DNA from: Desmonostoc muscorum LEGE 12446
Lineage (GTDB): Bacteria > Cyanobacteriota > Cyanobacteriia > Cyanobacteriales > Nostocaceae
DNA: 64,000 nucleotides
Reading direction: 5' to 3'
Assembly: GCF_015207005.2 (NCBI RefSeq)
Contig: NZ_JADEXS020000001.1
Coordinates: 1,736,001-1,800,000 of the forward strand
Both the position numbers and the translations under genes were made by a program. Of this stretch, positions 53,903 to 63,099 are shown piece after piece. Below the pieces are notes generated by a model. That model was not told where the DNA came from, ran no database searches, and saw nothing but the letters and a program-made list of their open reading frames with translations. The number at the start of each line of letters is the position of its first letter. The stretch's first letter is position 1.

Positions 53903-55879
53903 ATGTCAAAAACCCAAACCGCGTCTTCTTTTTTATCTAACATCGGTGAGCGAGAACGCCAAGCATTAAAGCGGGTGATAGATTACACAAGTGTGGAATC
54001 GCTACCAGAAATTTGGCCTTTGGCAGCTAAGCAATTTGGTGATGTTGTTGCCCTGCACAACCCCCACGCTAAACCAGAAACAGTGATTACTTATACCCAG
54101 TTGGCAGAGAAAATACAACTATTTGCTGCTGGGTTGCAGGCGTTGGGAATCAAACTAGGCGATCGCATTTCCTTAATTTCTGACAACAGTCCTCGGTGGT
54201 TTATTGCCGATCAAGGTATCATGACTGCTGGAGGAGTTGATGCCGTCCGTAGCTCCCAAGCTGAAAAAGAAGAACTGCTGTTCATCATCGCCAATAGTGG
54301 TAGCACAGCACTGGTACTTGAAGATTTAAAGACACTTAAAAAACTGCAAGATCGCCTCAACGATCTACCAATTCAATTCGTCGTTTTACTTTCAGATGAA
54401 GCACCACCCACGGAAACACCCCTTGAGGTGCTAAATTTTGCCCAATTGATTGAAATTGGGGCAAATCATAATTTTGTGCCAGTCAAGCAAAATCGTGACG
54501 CCCTAGCAACCCTAATTTACACCTCTGGCACCACCGGCAAACCCAAAGGTGTGATGCTGTCTTATAGTAACTTGATGCACCAAGTGATAACATTTGGCAC
54601 AGTATTGCAACCAAATCCGGGGGACATGGTTCTCAGTATCCTGCCTTCGTGGCACAGCTACGAACGAACTGTTGAATACTACCTACTATCTCAAGGTTGC
54701 ACGCAAGTTTATACTAACTTGCGCTCCGTAAAAGGAGATTTGAGACAATTTAAACCCAACTACATGGTGGGTGTACCGCGTTTGTGGGAATCGATTTATG
54801 AAGGAGTGCAAAAACAGTTCCGCGAACAACCAGCCAAAAAGCAACGCCTAATTAAATTTTTATTAGGCATCAGCGAAAAATATATTAAAGCGCAAAGAGT
54901 TGCCCAGGGATTGGATTTAAATAATCTTCATGCCTCAGCCGTGGAACGATTTGCAGCTACCATACTCGCAACAGCTTTGTTACCCCTGCATAAATTGGGA
55001 GAACGACTGGTTTATGCCAAAGTGCGGGAAGCCACAGGCGGACGAGTCAAGCAGATGATTAGCGGCGGCGGTGCGCTTCCCAGACACATCGATAACTTTT
55101 TTGAAATTATTGGTGTGCAGATTTTGCAAGGCTATGGCTTGACAGAAACTTCTCCTGTTACCCATGTGCGTCGTCCTTGGCGAAATTTGATTGGCGCATC
55201 CGGGCTACCACTCCCCGCAACAGAAGCTAAAATCGTAGACCCTGAGACAAAAGCGCCTTTGCCAGTAGAAAAGCGAGGCTTGGTATTGTTAAGGGGGCCG
55301 CAGATTATGCAAGGCTATTACCAAAATCCCCAAGCCACAGCCAAAGCAATTGACCCTGAAGGCTGGTTTGATAGCGGCGATTTGGGTTGGCTGACACCAC
55401 AAAACGACTTAGTGCTAACTGGCAGGGCGAAGGATACGATTGTCTTGACTAACGGGGAAAATATCGAACCACAGCCCATCGAAGACGCGTGTTTGCGATC
55501 GCCCTACATCGATCAAATTATGCTTGTCGGCCAAGATCAGCGCAGCTTGGGAGCCTTAATTGTCCCCAATCTCGAAGCCTTAGAAAAATGGGCAGCAACT
55601 CAAAATTTGACACTGGATATAGAAAGCGATCGGGTAACTTCCTCATTCGGTGAAAAAATTGACTTGGAGAGTAAAATGATCCAGGATTTATTTCGCCAAG
55701 AATTAAATCGTGAAGTGCAAAATCGTCCAGGCTATCGGCCGGATGACCGCATCGGGTCGTTCAAATTCATACTGGAACCGTTTTCCATCGAAAACGGCTT
55801 GATGACTCAAACACTGAAAGTTCGACGACACATCGTCGTGGAACGCTATCGCGATATTATTGACGGCATGTTTGCCTGA
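53903..55879 (+). CDS. Long-chain acyl-CoA/acyl-ACP synthetase (AMP-forming)
   Basis: 658 residues of the ANL superfamily. The AMP-binding signature LIYTSGTTGKPKGVMLSYSN (near residue 209), the A5 motif GYGLTETSPV, and DSGDLGWLTPQNDLVLTGRAKDTIVLTNGENIEP (A7-A8) are all intact. In cyanobacteria the homologue (Aas) re-activates free fatty acids released from membrane lipids, mainly as acyl-ACP thioesters. The next gene, YlqD-like, begins 41 bp downstream. The substrate preference cannot be read from sequence. Confidence 0.93.
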   Translation: MSKTQTASSFLSNIGERERQALKRVIDYTSVESLPEIWPLAAKQFGDVVALHNPHAKPETVITYTQLAEKIQLFAAGLQALGIKLGDRISLISDNSPRWFIADQGIMTAGGVDAVRSSQAEKEELLFIIANSGSTALVLEDLKTLKKLQDRLNDLPIQFVVLLSDEAPPTETPLEVLNFAQLIEIGANHNFVPVKQNRDALATLIYTSGTTGKPKGVMLSYSNLMHQVITFGTVLQPNPGDMVLSILPSWHSYERTVEYYLLSQGCTQVYTNLRSVKGDLRQFKPNYMVGVPRLWESIYEGVQKQFREQPAKKQRLIKFLLGISEKYIKAQRVAQGLDLNNLHASAVERFAATILATALLPLHKLGERLVYAKVREATGGRVKQMISGGGALPRHIDNFFEIIGVQILQGYGLTETSPVTHVRRPWRNLIGASGLPLPATEAKIVDPETKAPLPVEKRGLVLLRGPQIMQGYYQNPQATAKAIDPEGWFDSGDLGWLTPQNDLVLTGRAKDTIVLTNGENIEPQPIEDACLRSPYIDQIMLVGQDQRSLGALIVPNLEALEKWAATQNLTLDIESDRVTSSFGEKIDLESKMIQDLFRQELNREVQNRPGYRPDDRIGSFKFILEPFSIENGLMTQTLKVRRHIVVERYRDIIDGMFA

Positions 55880-55920
55880 TAATTCCACCCGCCAACTATA
55901 AGAGTGAACGTGAAATATTT

Positions 55921-56370
55921 ATGGATGTCTCCAAATCTCATTTGCTCCTGAAACGCGTCGTCAACGTTAAAGTGATTGTTACTCCCCTCTGGAAAGAGGA
56001 AGTACAACAGCAGCTGCAAGCACAGATCAATCAACTTGACCAACAACTGCAACAGCTAGATGTCGAAGGACAAAGAGCGATCGCTGCAATTCAAAAGCAG
56101 AGTCTGCAACCACCCGGACCCCAGACCCTCCAACAAATTGACAATATCCAACTCCAAGTCAATCAAAAGAAAAGTGAATTCCTAGAACAGAAAAACCAGT
56201 TGCTGCAAAACCTCCAGCAAGTGCAGTTTCTCCAACAAGATCAAGAAGTCAACCAATTCCAAATGGAAGGCTTTTTCAAGGTAGAAACCGGAGATAACTT
56301 GATTAGCAAAATGCAAGTCGAAATTGTTCTACGCGATGGCGTTGTCGAAGAAATTCGCGGCGACATTTAA
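55921..56370 (+). CDS. YlqD family protein
   Basis: 149 residues. MDVSKSHLLLKRVVNVKVIVTPLWKEEVQQQLQ begins a long Gln-rich coiled coil (about 25-105), and the C-terminus FKVETGDNLISKMQVEIVLRDGVVEEIRGDI forms a small beta part. This fits the YlqD family conserved in cyanobacteria and firmicutes, function unknown. It probably shares a transcript with the acyl synthetase gene. Confidence 0.85.
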   Translation: MDVSKSHLLLKRVVNVKVIVTPLWKEEVQQQLQAQINQLDQQLQQLDVEGQRAIAAIQKQSLQPPGPQTLQQIDNIQLQVNQKKSEFLEQKNQLLQNLQQVQFLQQDQEVNQFQMEGFFKVETGDNLISKMQVEIVLRDGVVEEIRGDI

Positions 56371-56376
56371 TTAAAG

Positions 56377-56504
56377 TTATGAGTTATGAGTTATGAGTTA
56401 TGAGTTGAAATTCTCAATTCCTGACTTTTAACTCCTGTACAGACGCGATTAATCGCGTCTCTACCTCACTCGTCACTCCCAACTCCTAACTATTTAACTC
56501 CTAA
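56377..56504. repeat. Short tandem repeats and a 20-bp palindrome
   Basis: Four tandem copies of ttatgag (56377-56405) precede a perfect palindrome AGACGCGATTAATCGCGTCT (56441-56460), then ctcctaact repeats. The palindrome could terminate both convergent genes. A related motif (gagacgg...ccgtctc) is at 1544-1566. Confidence 0.7.
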
Positions 56505-56999
56505 CTAATTCCTCACCCCAGCCCAAATAATTTGCCACACTGGAGGTGAACTAATAAAAAGCGATCGCCCAAAGGTTGTCATCTCCACTCGATATTTAAC
56601 TGTACCAACAGAATTATTACCCTGCTTGATTTGTGTAATCGTCACCAAGGCTTGATTTCGTTCTGGATAAGCTACCTCTACCTTTCGCGTTCCTCCCACC
56701 GATGGTATATCGTCAAAAGCATTCAGGGCGAGGGTCGCAGGATCACTACCTTGGAGAGATGAGTTGAGACTTTCTAAGGGTATAGTTTTATAGCTGGAAC
56801 GCTCTGAGTATGCCACAACCTCCTGAGATTGATGTATCGCTCTCACCTGGTGGGGTTGGCCATGAACATTGTCAACAATCGGTGCAGATTGCTGACGCCC
56901 AGTAATATAAATTCCAGCGCCAGCAGTGGCAAAGACTGTCAATACCACAATCAAAAACAATTTCAACTTTGCCGACATAAAAGTAAACACGAATTTCAA
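56505..56999 (-). CDS. Membrane-anchored or exported protein of unknown function
   Basis: 164 residues with one N-terminal hydrophobic helix (KLFLIVVLTVFATAGAGIYI, about 12-31) and an extracytoplasmic part. DPATLALNAFDDI, GTRKVEVAYPERNQALVTITQIKQGNNSVGTVKYRVEM and PPVWQIIWAGVRN resemble small beta-rich proteins seen in cyanobacteria. I do not recognise a named family. An alternative start at Met8 (MSAKLKLFLI) would give a more usual signal anchor. Convergent with ylqD. Confidence 0.75.
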   Translation of the reverse strand: MKFVFTFMSAKLKLFLIVVLTVFATAGAGIYITGRQQSAPIVDNVHGQPHQVRAIHQSQEVVAYSERSSYKTIPLESLNSSLQGSDPATLALNAFDDIPSVGGTRKVEVAYPERNQALVTITQIKQGNNSVGTVKYRVEMTTFGRSLFISSPPVWQIIWAGVRN

Positions 57000-57511
57000 A
57001 CAGGTTAATTACCAATTTTGAATTCTAGATTGAACTGCATCTCATATCGTCTACCTCTAAGAAGCTCCTCTATCTCAAGCAGTGGTATGAGGAATATAAA
57101 TATATTTCATCTGTAGCAATCCTATTTGATTTGTGAGACACTCGTGGTGTTTTTTGAAAGCCAACAGCCAAAACGAGATATTAACTAACCATTGAGGATA
57201 ACTCTGTAGTATAGACCTCTAAGTCAGATTTAGGTTCCTGGGGCATTGGGCATTGAGAATGCTGTTAACGGTAGCGGGGCGTTTAGCCCGTGAGGAGTTA
57301 AAAGTTAGGAATTAGGAGTTTAGAGTAATTCTCCCCCATCTCCCTCATCTCCCTCATCTCCCTCATCTCCCTCATCCCCCATGCCCCATGCCCAATGCCC
57401 CATTCCCAACCTAAAATATAAAATCTCCAATCCAAAATTCTTTTCTCAAGATACAATTCGATCTGACTAAAGCTGTTAAAGTCCATAAACCATTGATTCC
57501 CAAACCACCCT
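57000..57511. other. Divergent intergenic region with STRR block
   Basis: Upstream of pdhC. It includes the composite repeat (ctccctcat)n plus ccccatgcccaatgcccc at 57331-57409, the same kind found inside cbiA, and a matching ggggcattgggcattg at 57240-57256. No gene supported; the frame at 57298-57519 is only the translated repeat. Confidence 0.65.
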
Positions 57512-58816
57512 ATGAGCATTCACGAAGTATTTATGCCGGCGCTGAGTTCTACCATGACCGAAGGCAAAATAGTCTCCTGGGTGAAATCGCCAGGGGACAA
57601 AGTGGAAAAAGGCGAAACAGTGGTGGTTGTAGAGTCAGATAAGGCAGATATGGATGTAGAAACCTTTTATGAAGGATTTCTTGCCCATATCATAGTGCAA
57701 GCTGGTGAAACTGCCCCGGTAGGATCTGCGATCGCCTTTATTGCCGAAACCGAAGCGGAAATTGAAACTGCGAAATCTCTTGCCAATTCCGGCGGCGCGG
57801 CTGCTAGTACTACCTCTTCTCCTGAACCAGTTCCCGCCACCGCCTCAGTTGGAACACCTGCTACGGCGTCTCAAAATGGCTCTAACCACAAGGAAGGAAG
57901 ACTTGTAGTTTCACCCCGTGCCCGCAAGTTAGCCAAAGAACTCAAAGTTGATTTGACTACACTTAAAGGTAGTGGACCCCACGGCCGCATTGTCGCCGAA
58001 GATGTGGAAGCAACTGTTAATAAAGGTAAGCAACCCGCCCCCACCCCAGTTGCTGCCCCACCAACACCAACTGTGACCCCAGTAGCGCCCCCTGCACCAC
58101 CAACACCAGCACCCGCACCCACACCAGTGGCGGCAGTTGCTCCTGGTTCAATTGTGCCTCTAACTACCTTCCAAAATGCGGTAGTACGGAACATGGTAGC
58201 TACTCTATCTGTGCCTGTGTTCCGCGTTGGTTACACCATTACCACTGATGAGCTAGACAAGCTTTATAAACAAATTAAATCCAAAGGCGTAACGATGACG
58301 GCGCTACTGGCGAAAGCTGTAGCGGTAACATTACAAAAACATCCACTTTTGAATGCTAGCTACTCAGACCAAGGAATTGTCTATCATTCTGATATCAACA
58401 TTTCTGTAGCAGTGGCGATGGATGATGGCGGATTAATTACACCTGTGTTGCAAAATGCAGACGCAGTGGATATTTATTCTCTATCGCGTACTTGGAAGTC
58501 TTTAGTAGAGCGTGCCAGAACCAAACAACTACAACCCCAAGAATATAACAGCGGTACTTTTACCCTATCGAACTTAGGGATGTTTGGCGTAGATACATTT
58601 GATGCGATTTTACCACCTGGACAAGGTTCAATTTTAGCGATCGGTGCATCCCGCCCGCAAGTGGTAGCAACACCCAACGGTTTATTTGCCGTGCGCCAAC
58701 AAATGCAAGTAAATATTACTTCAGACCACCGGATTATTTACGGTGCCCATGCTGCGGCATTCTTGCAAGATTTGGCGAAATTGATTGAGACAAATGCTCA
58801 TTCTTTGACACTGTAG
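57512..58816 (+). CDS. pdhC: Pyruvate dehydrogenase E2 (dihydrolipoamide acetyltransferase)
   Basis: 434 residues with the classical order: a lipoyl domain (VESDKADMDVETF, lipoyl-lysine near 45); a peripheral-subunit-binding domain (VSPRARKLAKELKVDLTTLKGSGPHGRIVAEDV, about 131-165); Ala/Pro linkers on either side; and the catalytic domain ending in SDHRIIYGAHAAAFLQDL with the catalytic His and Asp-His-Arg motif. It transfers acetyl groups to CoA in the pyruvate dehydrogenase complex. It stands alone, as usual in cyanobacteria, where the E1 genes are elsewhere. Confidence 0.95.
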   Translation: MSIHEVFMPALSSTMTEGKIVSWVKSPGDKVEKGETVVVVESDKADMDVETFYEGFLAHIIVQAGETAPVGSAIAFIAETEAEIETAKSLANSGGAAASTTSSPEPVPATASVGTPATASQNGSNHKEGRLVVSPRARKLAKELKVDLTTLKGSGPHGRIVAEDVEATVNKGKQPAPTPVAAPPTPTVTPVAPPAPPTPAPAPTPVAAVAPGSIVPLTTFQNAVVRNMVATLSVPVFRVGYTITTDELDKLYKQIKSKGVTMTALLAKAVAVTLQKHPLLNASYSDQGIVYHSDINISVAVAMDDGGLITPVLQNADAVDIYSLSRTWKSLVERARTKQLQPQEYNSGTFTLSNLGMFGVDTFDAILPPGQGSILAIGASRPQVVATPNGLFAVRQQMQVNITSDHRIIYGAHAAAFLQDLAKLIETNAHSLTL

Positions 58817-58975
58817 TTTTGATAAAACGCCAAATTTAAATGTTAGCGCGATCGCGGAAATTGTTTGCCCCAAAGTAGCGCTAATAACCAACAACATCTA
58901 CGCTAAAATTTTTTGTGGACAAACTATGTAGAGATATGGTGTCGCCATATCTCTACATAAATTTCAGATATCACA

Positions 58976-59878
58976 GTGACATACGACAACACCCTGAAAT
59001 ATCTGGTTGAACAGTATCCAGAAGATTTTATCCGCTACTTACTTGCATCTGAAGCAACGGATATCCAGATTCTCAAAACAGAATTAAATCAAGAACCAAT
59101 CCGTGCCGATTCAGTAACCTTTTTGCAAACTGCCAATCAAATACTGCATTTAGAGTTTCAAACCTTACCAGCATCAACTCCACCCTTGCCACTGCGGATG
59201 CTGGACTATTGGGTGCGGCTATATCGACAATACAATTGTGATATAGAACAGGTAGTAATTTTTCTGAAACCCACAAATTCAGAAGCAGTATTTGTAGATC
59301 AATTTACTAGCCGCAATACTACCCACCGCTACCGCGTCATCCGAATCTGGGAACAAGATCCAGAACTGTTGTTAGCATCTCCTGGTTTATTACCTCTGGC
59401 AACTTTGGCGCGAACAGATTCTCCTGAAAATCTACTCCGACAAGTGGCAGTTCAAGTGAGTATGATTGAAGAAGCAGCCATCAAACAAAGTATCTCAGTA
59501 TGTACCCAACTTTTAGCAGGGTTGGTATTTGAGCCAGGACTCATTCGTCAGTTTTTGAGGAGAGAAGATATGAGAGAATCTACTATTTATCAAGAAATTC
59601 TCCAAGAGGGACTCCAAGAAGGAAGAGAACAAGGTATACAAGAAGGCATACAAGAAGGTATACAAGAAGGTATACAAGAAGGTATTGAACAAGGAAGACA
59701 ATCACAACTGAGGCTAGTGACGCGTCTATTAACTCGTCGCCTTGGTTCAATTAATTCTCAGTTACAATCTCGCCTACAAGAGTTGTCCCTAGCTCAGTTG
59801 GAAGACTTGGGTGAAGTATTACTAGATTTCGCCACAGAAGCTGATTTAATGAATTGGCTCAATACAATACAAAGTTAG
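58976..59878 (+). CDS. Rpn/PDDEXK-type transposase-like protein with DUF4351 C-terminus
   Basis: 300 residues from GTG 58976. DNTLKYLVEQYPEDFIRYLL, EPIRADSVTFL, LHLEFQT and RMLDYWVRLYRQY supply the Asp and Glu-x-Gln positions of the Rpn (recombination-promoting nuclease) family, numerous in cyanobacteria. The hinge at about residues 204-240 is built of QEG(I/L)QEG repeats coded by 12-bp tandem units. The end, LRLVTRLLTRRLGSINSQLQSRLQELSLAQLEDLGEVLLDF, is the DUF4351 tail. The role in the cell is uncertain; homologues in enteric bacteria promote recombination-like DNA breakage. Confidence 0.88.
   Translation: MTYDNTLKYLVEQYPEDFIRYLLASEATDIQILKTELNQEPIRADSVTFLQTANQILHLEFQTLPASTPPLPLRMLDYWVRLYRQYNCDIEQVVIFLKPTNSEAVFVDQFTSRNTTHRYRVIRIWEQDPELLLASPGLLPLATLARTDSPENLLRQVAVQVSMIEEAAIKQSISVCTQLLAGLVFEPGLIRQFLRREDMRESTIYQEILQEGLQEGREQGIQEGIQEGIQEGIQEGIEQGRQSQLRLVTRLLTRRLGSINSQLQSRLQELSLAQLEDLGEVLLDFATEADLMNWLNTIQS
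59633..59692 (+). repeat. 12-bp coding tandem repeat (GGTATACAAGAA)
   Basis: Five in-frame units, four nearly identical (one with GGC) and a fifth diverged, encode Gly-Ile-Gln-Glu in the hinge of the Rpn-type protein. Because each unit is a multiple of three, gain or loss keeps the frame. Confidence 0.9.
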
Positions 59879-59886
59879 AGTTTGCT

Positions 59887-60699
59887 CTAAACCTTTTGAC
59901 CAGTTACAAAAAAAGTCAGATTTTCATACCAAGATCCTTGCTCGGTTGCTTCTGCTTCAATTTTTTGACGATATTCTACTTTTAATTCTGCCATTTGCTC
60001 TGATGAAACCTCTAATAAAGGATTTTCTCTAGGGTGAAACCATCCTCCATTCCATTCTCTAGCTTGGTCTAGATTGCGGTAGTAACCTAGTTGTTGGATC
60101 TTCACTTCAATATTTTCAAAACCAGCTTCTGCAAGCATGTGATGACATTTTTCAGGTGTACCCGTTGGCTCATTGATACTTGTCAGTGGAATGCCATGTT
60201 TGCTACAAATTTCAATAATAAGTGGCGCTCCACAAGATTCTTCAGAGCAGCAAGAAAAACCGACAATTCCTCCTGGTTTGAGGTAACGATACCATTTACG
60301 TAGAGCAGCAGGAATATCTTTAAAATATACTATCGCTGTAGAACAAAGAATTACATCAAAACTCTCATCATTAAAGTCAATATATTCAGCATCAGCTTCA
60401 ATTAGTTGAATATTTTGTAAGCCTAATTCTTCAATTTTTTGTTGTGCTTGAGCTAACATCCCTGAAGAAAAATCCACTCCAATTACTTTTCCTTCAGAAC
60501 CGATAATTTGTACAGATGCAATGGCAATGATACCTGTACCTGTTGCCATATCCAATACTTTTTGTCCCTTTTGCAGTGGAACTAAATCTAGTAAAGGGAG
60601 AGCGCGATCAATTGTGCGATCGTTGTCGTAGGTAGTCCTGCTATCAAAGAAATCAATTACTTTTTTCTTATACTGTTGCTCGTATTGGTTATTTGGCAT
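59887..60699 (-). CDS. Class I SAM-dependent methyltransferase
   Basis: 270 residues. Motif I VLDMATGTGIIAIAS (residues of about 47-61), motif II VIGVDFSSGMLAQAQ, motif III IQLIEADAEYIDFNDESFDVILCSTAIVYF, and LKPGGIVGF match the ubiE/bioC-like small-molecule methyltransferases. The motif ALRKWYRYLKPGG and the Cys-rich SCCSEESCGAP insert are not diagnostic of a substrate. Convergent with the Rpn gene, 8 bp apart. Confidence 0.87.
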   Translation of the reverse strand: MPNNQYEQQYKKKVIDFFDSRTTYDNDRTIDRALPLLDLVPLQKGQKVLDMATGTGIIAIASVQIIGSEGKVIGVDFSSGMLAQAQQKIEELGLQNIQLIEADAEYIDFNDESFDVILCSTAIVYFKDIPAALRKWYRYLKPGGIVGFSCCSEESCGAPLIIEICSKHGIPLTSINEPTGTPEKCHHMLAEAGFENIEVKIQQLGYYRNLDQAREWNGGWFHPRENPLLEVSSEQMAELKVEYRQKIEAEATEQGSWYENLTFFVTGQKV

Positions 60700-61035
60700 A
60701 ATATCCTCGATTTTGACTAGTTTAGTATGAGAATAAGTTGCGACTGAGACTTTTGTCTTATGAAAACTTGCTCTCTAAATGTTTAAATCTTGCAAAACAG
60801 CAAAATTTATCTCGTTGTAGTTCCTCCTAAATACTCCTTAAAAAGGAAGACTTTGAAGAGGTTTTTGCCCCCTTTGTAAGCTAAGGTGTATATCTCTCTA
60901 GAAACACTAAAAACGTTATTGTTATTTACTTGCCACAGAGAAGAGATAGAGTGCTTGAGGGATAAAGGTTATCAAGGTATTCAGAAACTGCATAACAGAT
61001 TTGTCCTGTAGTATTTTGTATTCTGGGAGATTAAG
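60700..61035. other. Spacer without visible gene
   Basis: 335 bp between two leftward genes. It contains the methyltransferase leader and scattered short AT-rich runs. No repeats, hairpins or ORFs of note. Confidence 0.5.
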
Positions 61036-61869
61036 TTAAGGTGTGTTGCGTGCAATCGCACCAGTAAAATCAACTGCTTTTTGATTTAAATCTGAGTCAA
61101 ATCTAGCATTCTCTAAATTTGCACCCCTGAATTTGGTGATACCAGTGGTAGTGATTTCTTGGATAGCTAAATTTAGCGATCGCATTGTCAAAGCAAGTAA
61201 AATCAAAGTTAAAATACCCCAAATACTACCGAAAAGATAATTTTGGGTACTCAAATATGCAAATGCGACGCTACTAATTAAAAAAGCTAAACCATAACTA
61301 CATATAAAACCCGCAACTGCAACAGTTACCCGCATCAAACCATTCCTAAAAATCAAACATACAATTGCTCCAAAGATGGATGCGATGAAGGCTGATATTA
61401 CAGCAACCTGGGGATTATTATTTTGAATAATACCACCATAATAAAAACCAATTAATGCTGCTGAAGCCACACCTGATATAGTTGTCATTATATTTTCTAA
61501 TTTTGATTTTTCTGGAAAAATTCTTCTCAAACCTGTACCTAGTCCAGAAATTGCCAAGCTCGCAACTAGAGCTTGAGTGTATGACCATGCTGGTATTTCT
61601 GGTGTATTTCCCAGTACACCAAATCCCATCTCACTAATTGCTGGAAAAACGACCAATAAGACAATGAATGCGGTGATTCGTAAACTAATAAAGACTCTAG
61701 GTGACTGACCAAATTTAGCTCTGACAAAATTAGCTCTTTGTAATTGTGAATTACAAAAGTTACATCCACGCACATCAGCACCGCTAAAATTTGCATCATT
61801 AAGTTGGAGTCCTGTAAATGAGCGATTTCGCAAATTTTGGTTACAAAAATCGAGGTCATCACTATTCAT
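61036..61869 (-). CDS. Multi-pass membrane protein with split pentapeptide repeats
   Basis: 277 residues. N-terminal repeats (LRNRSFTGLQLNDANFSGADVRG and following, about 11-52) and a C-terminal set (GITKFRGANLENARFDSDLNQ, about 245-262) bracket six hydrophobic segments (about 60-230). The pentapeptide solenoid is thus interrupted by a membrane domain. Such proteins occur in cyanobacteria without known function. The gene is divergent from the phosphodiester glycosidase gene (64 bp). Confidence 0.82.
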   Translation of the reverse strand: MNSDDLDFCNQNLRNRSFTGLQLNDANFSGADVRGCNFCNSQLQRANFVRAKFGQSPRVFISLRITAFIVLLVVFPAISEMGFGVLGNTPEIPAWSYTQALVASLAISGLGTGLRRIFPEKSKLENIMTTISGVASAALIGFYYGGIIQNNNPQVAVISAFIASIFGAIVCLIFRNGLMRVTVAVAGFICSYGLAFLISSVAFAYLSTQNYLFGSIWGILTLILLALTMRSLNLAIQEITTTGITKFRGANLENARFDSDLNQKAVDFTGAIARNTP

Positions 61870-61932
61870 TTTTTTTAGTTTTGGCTAAAATTAAGTCAAT
61901 CTCCAATTACTAATAAATGAGCAAATTCCGCA

Positions 61933-62883
61933 ATGCAGCGACGATTTTTTACAAAAATAAATAATTATTCTTTTATTGCCGGAACTATTTTCTTATGTTT
62001 ACCGATATTAATGTATAATGGGAGTCATTTTCATCGTCCACCCCGCACCGAAAAAAAACTAGAATTATTTCGTGGAATTGTTTATCAGCGTTTGGTAGAG
62101 TCAAATCCCCGTCCTGCAATCATTCATATCGTTACAATTGATTTAATGACACCGGGAATCAAACCGTTTGTGACTCCTGATATTGAAAAATTACCAAAAA
62201 ATCTCGCAGTCAGTTCTCAAGCAATTATCGACAATGAAACCAGAGCGAGAACAACATCAGAATTTGTTCAGGAATTTCAAGTTCAACTCGCAATAAACGG
62301 TAGCTATTTTTATCCTTTTAGGGAAATAACACCGTGGAGTTATTATCCCCATAGTGGGAATAATACAAAAGTATCAGGACAAACTATTTCCAATAGTAAA
62401 ATCTACTCCAGCAAAAAATCAGGCAGGTATGTTTTATGCTTTAGTAACAACAACCAAGCCCAAATTCCAGGCAGTGAAGAATGTCCAAAAAATACTATTC
62501 AAGGACTGGCAGGAAATGAACTATTAGTTTTTCAGGGAAAACCAAAAACTAATAGTTCTGCAAATTTCCAAAAAGACAAACCATATTCGAGAGTTGTTGC
62601 AGCTACCGACAAAGAAGGCAAAAAATTATGGTTAGTTTTGGTAGATGGAAAGCAACCACTGTACAGCGAAGGATTTACTAAAAGCGAATTAGCAAAATTC
62701 CTGACAAAATTAGGTGTCTACACAGCGATAAATCTCGACGGAGGAGGTTCTACTACATTAGTAGTTGCAAACCCAGAAAAACAGGGGAGTCCAAGAATTT
62801 TAAACGCTCCCATCCATACTAAAATACCAATGCGTGAGCGCCCAGTTGCCAACCACCTGGGATTTTATATAGATAAATTTTAG
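61933..62883 (+). CDS. Phosphodiester glycosidase family (NAGPA-like) protein
   Basis: 316 residues with an N-terminal hydrophobic anchor (SFIAGTIFLCLPILMYNGS, about 13-31). IHIVTIDLMTPGIKPFVTP starts the domain. NGSYFYPF (about 122-129) and INLDGGGSTTLVV (about 273-285) are the hallmarks of the NAGPA / DUF2233 family, which cleaves phosphodiester-linked sugars, probably outside the cell. The substrate in cyanobacteria is not established. Confidence 0.88.
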   Translation: MQRRFFTKINNYSFIAGTIFLCLPILMYNGSHFHRPPRTEKKLELFRGIVYQRLVESNPRPAIIHIVTIDLMTPGIKPFVTPDIEKLPKNLAVSSQAIIDNETRARTTSEFVQEFQVQLAINGSYFYPFREITPWSYYPHSGNNTKVSGQTISNSKIYSSKKSGRYVLCFSNNNQAQIPGSEECPKNTIQGLAGNELLVFQGKPKTNSSANFQKDKPYSRVVAATDKEGKKLWLVLVDGKQPLYSEGFTKSELAKFLTKLGVYTAINLDGGGSTTLVVANPEKQGSPRILNAPIHTKIPMRERPVANHLGFYIDKF

Positions 62884-62893
62884 AGTGGGTAAT

Positions 62894-63021
62894 TACAGCA
62901 GAATTCAGAATTCAGGAGTCAAAATGGGCTACGCCCCGCTGCGCTAACAGAAGTAAAACAGTCTTTATACATGGCTTTGAGACTGAGCTTGTGTACTTTC
63001 ACCAACTTAAAATCTGCTGTA
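62894..63021. repeat. Inverted-repeat element with TACAGCAG termini
   Basis: TACAGCAG (62894-62901) and CTGCTGTA (63014-63021) bracket 112 bp including gctacgccccgctgcgc palindromic pieces. Terminal motif is like the outer arms at 39812/39902. No ORF. Confidence 0.5.
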
Positions 63022-63062
63022 TATCCCCTACTCGTTTTGGCATAGGCGTAACTCTGGGTTTA

Positions 63063-63092
63063 AAAAATAAAAAAGGTGGGCATTACCCACCT
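63063..63092 (-). terminator. Rho-independent terminator of rtcB
   Basis: On the minus strand: AGGTGGG-TAATG-CCCACCT followed by TTTTTTATTTTTT. It starts 8 bp past the rtcB stop codon and is the clearest intrinsic terminator in the window. Confidence 0.92.
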
Positions 63093-63099
63093 AGCTAAT

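Noticed and set aside
57298..57519. Minus-strand ORF ending in repeated Met-Arg-Glu
   Set aside because: Translated (ctccctcat)n repeat with no upstream support.
59633..59692. Possible CRISPR-like array
   Set aside because: Units are 12 bp, contiguous without spacers and in coding frame.
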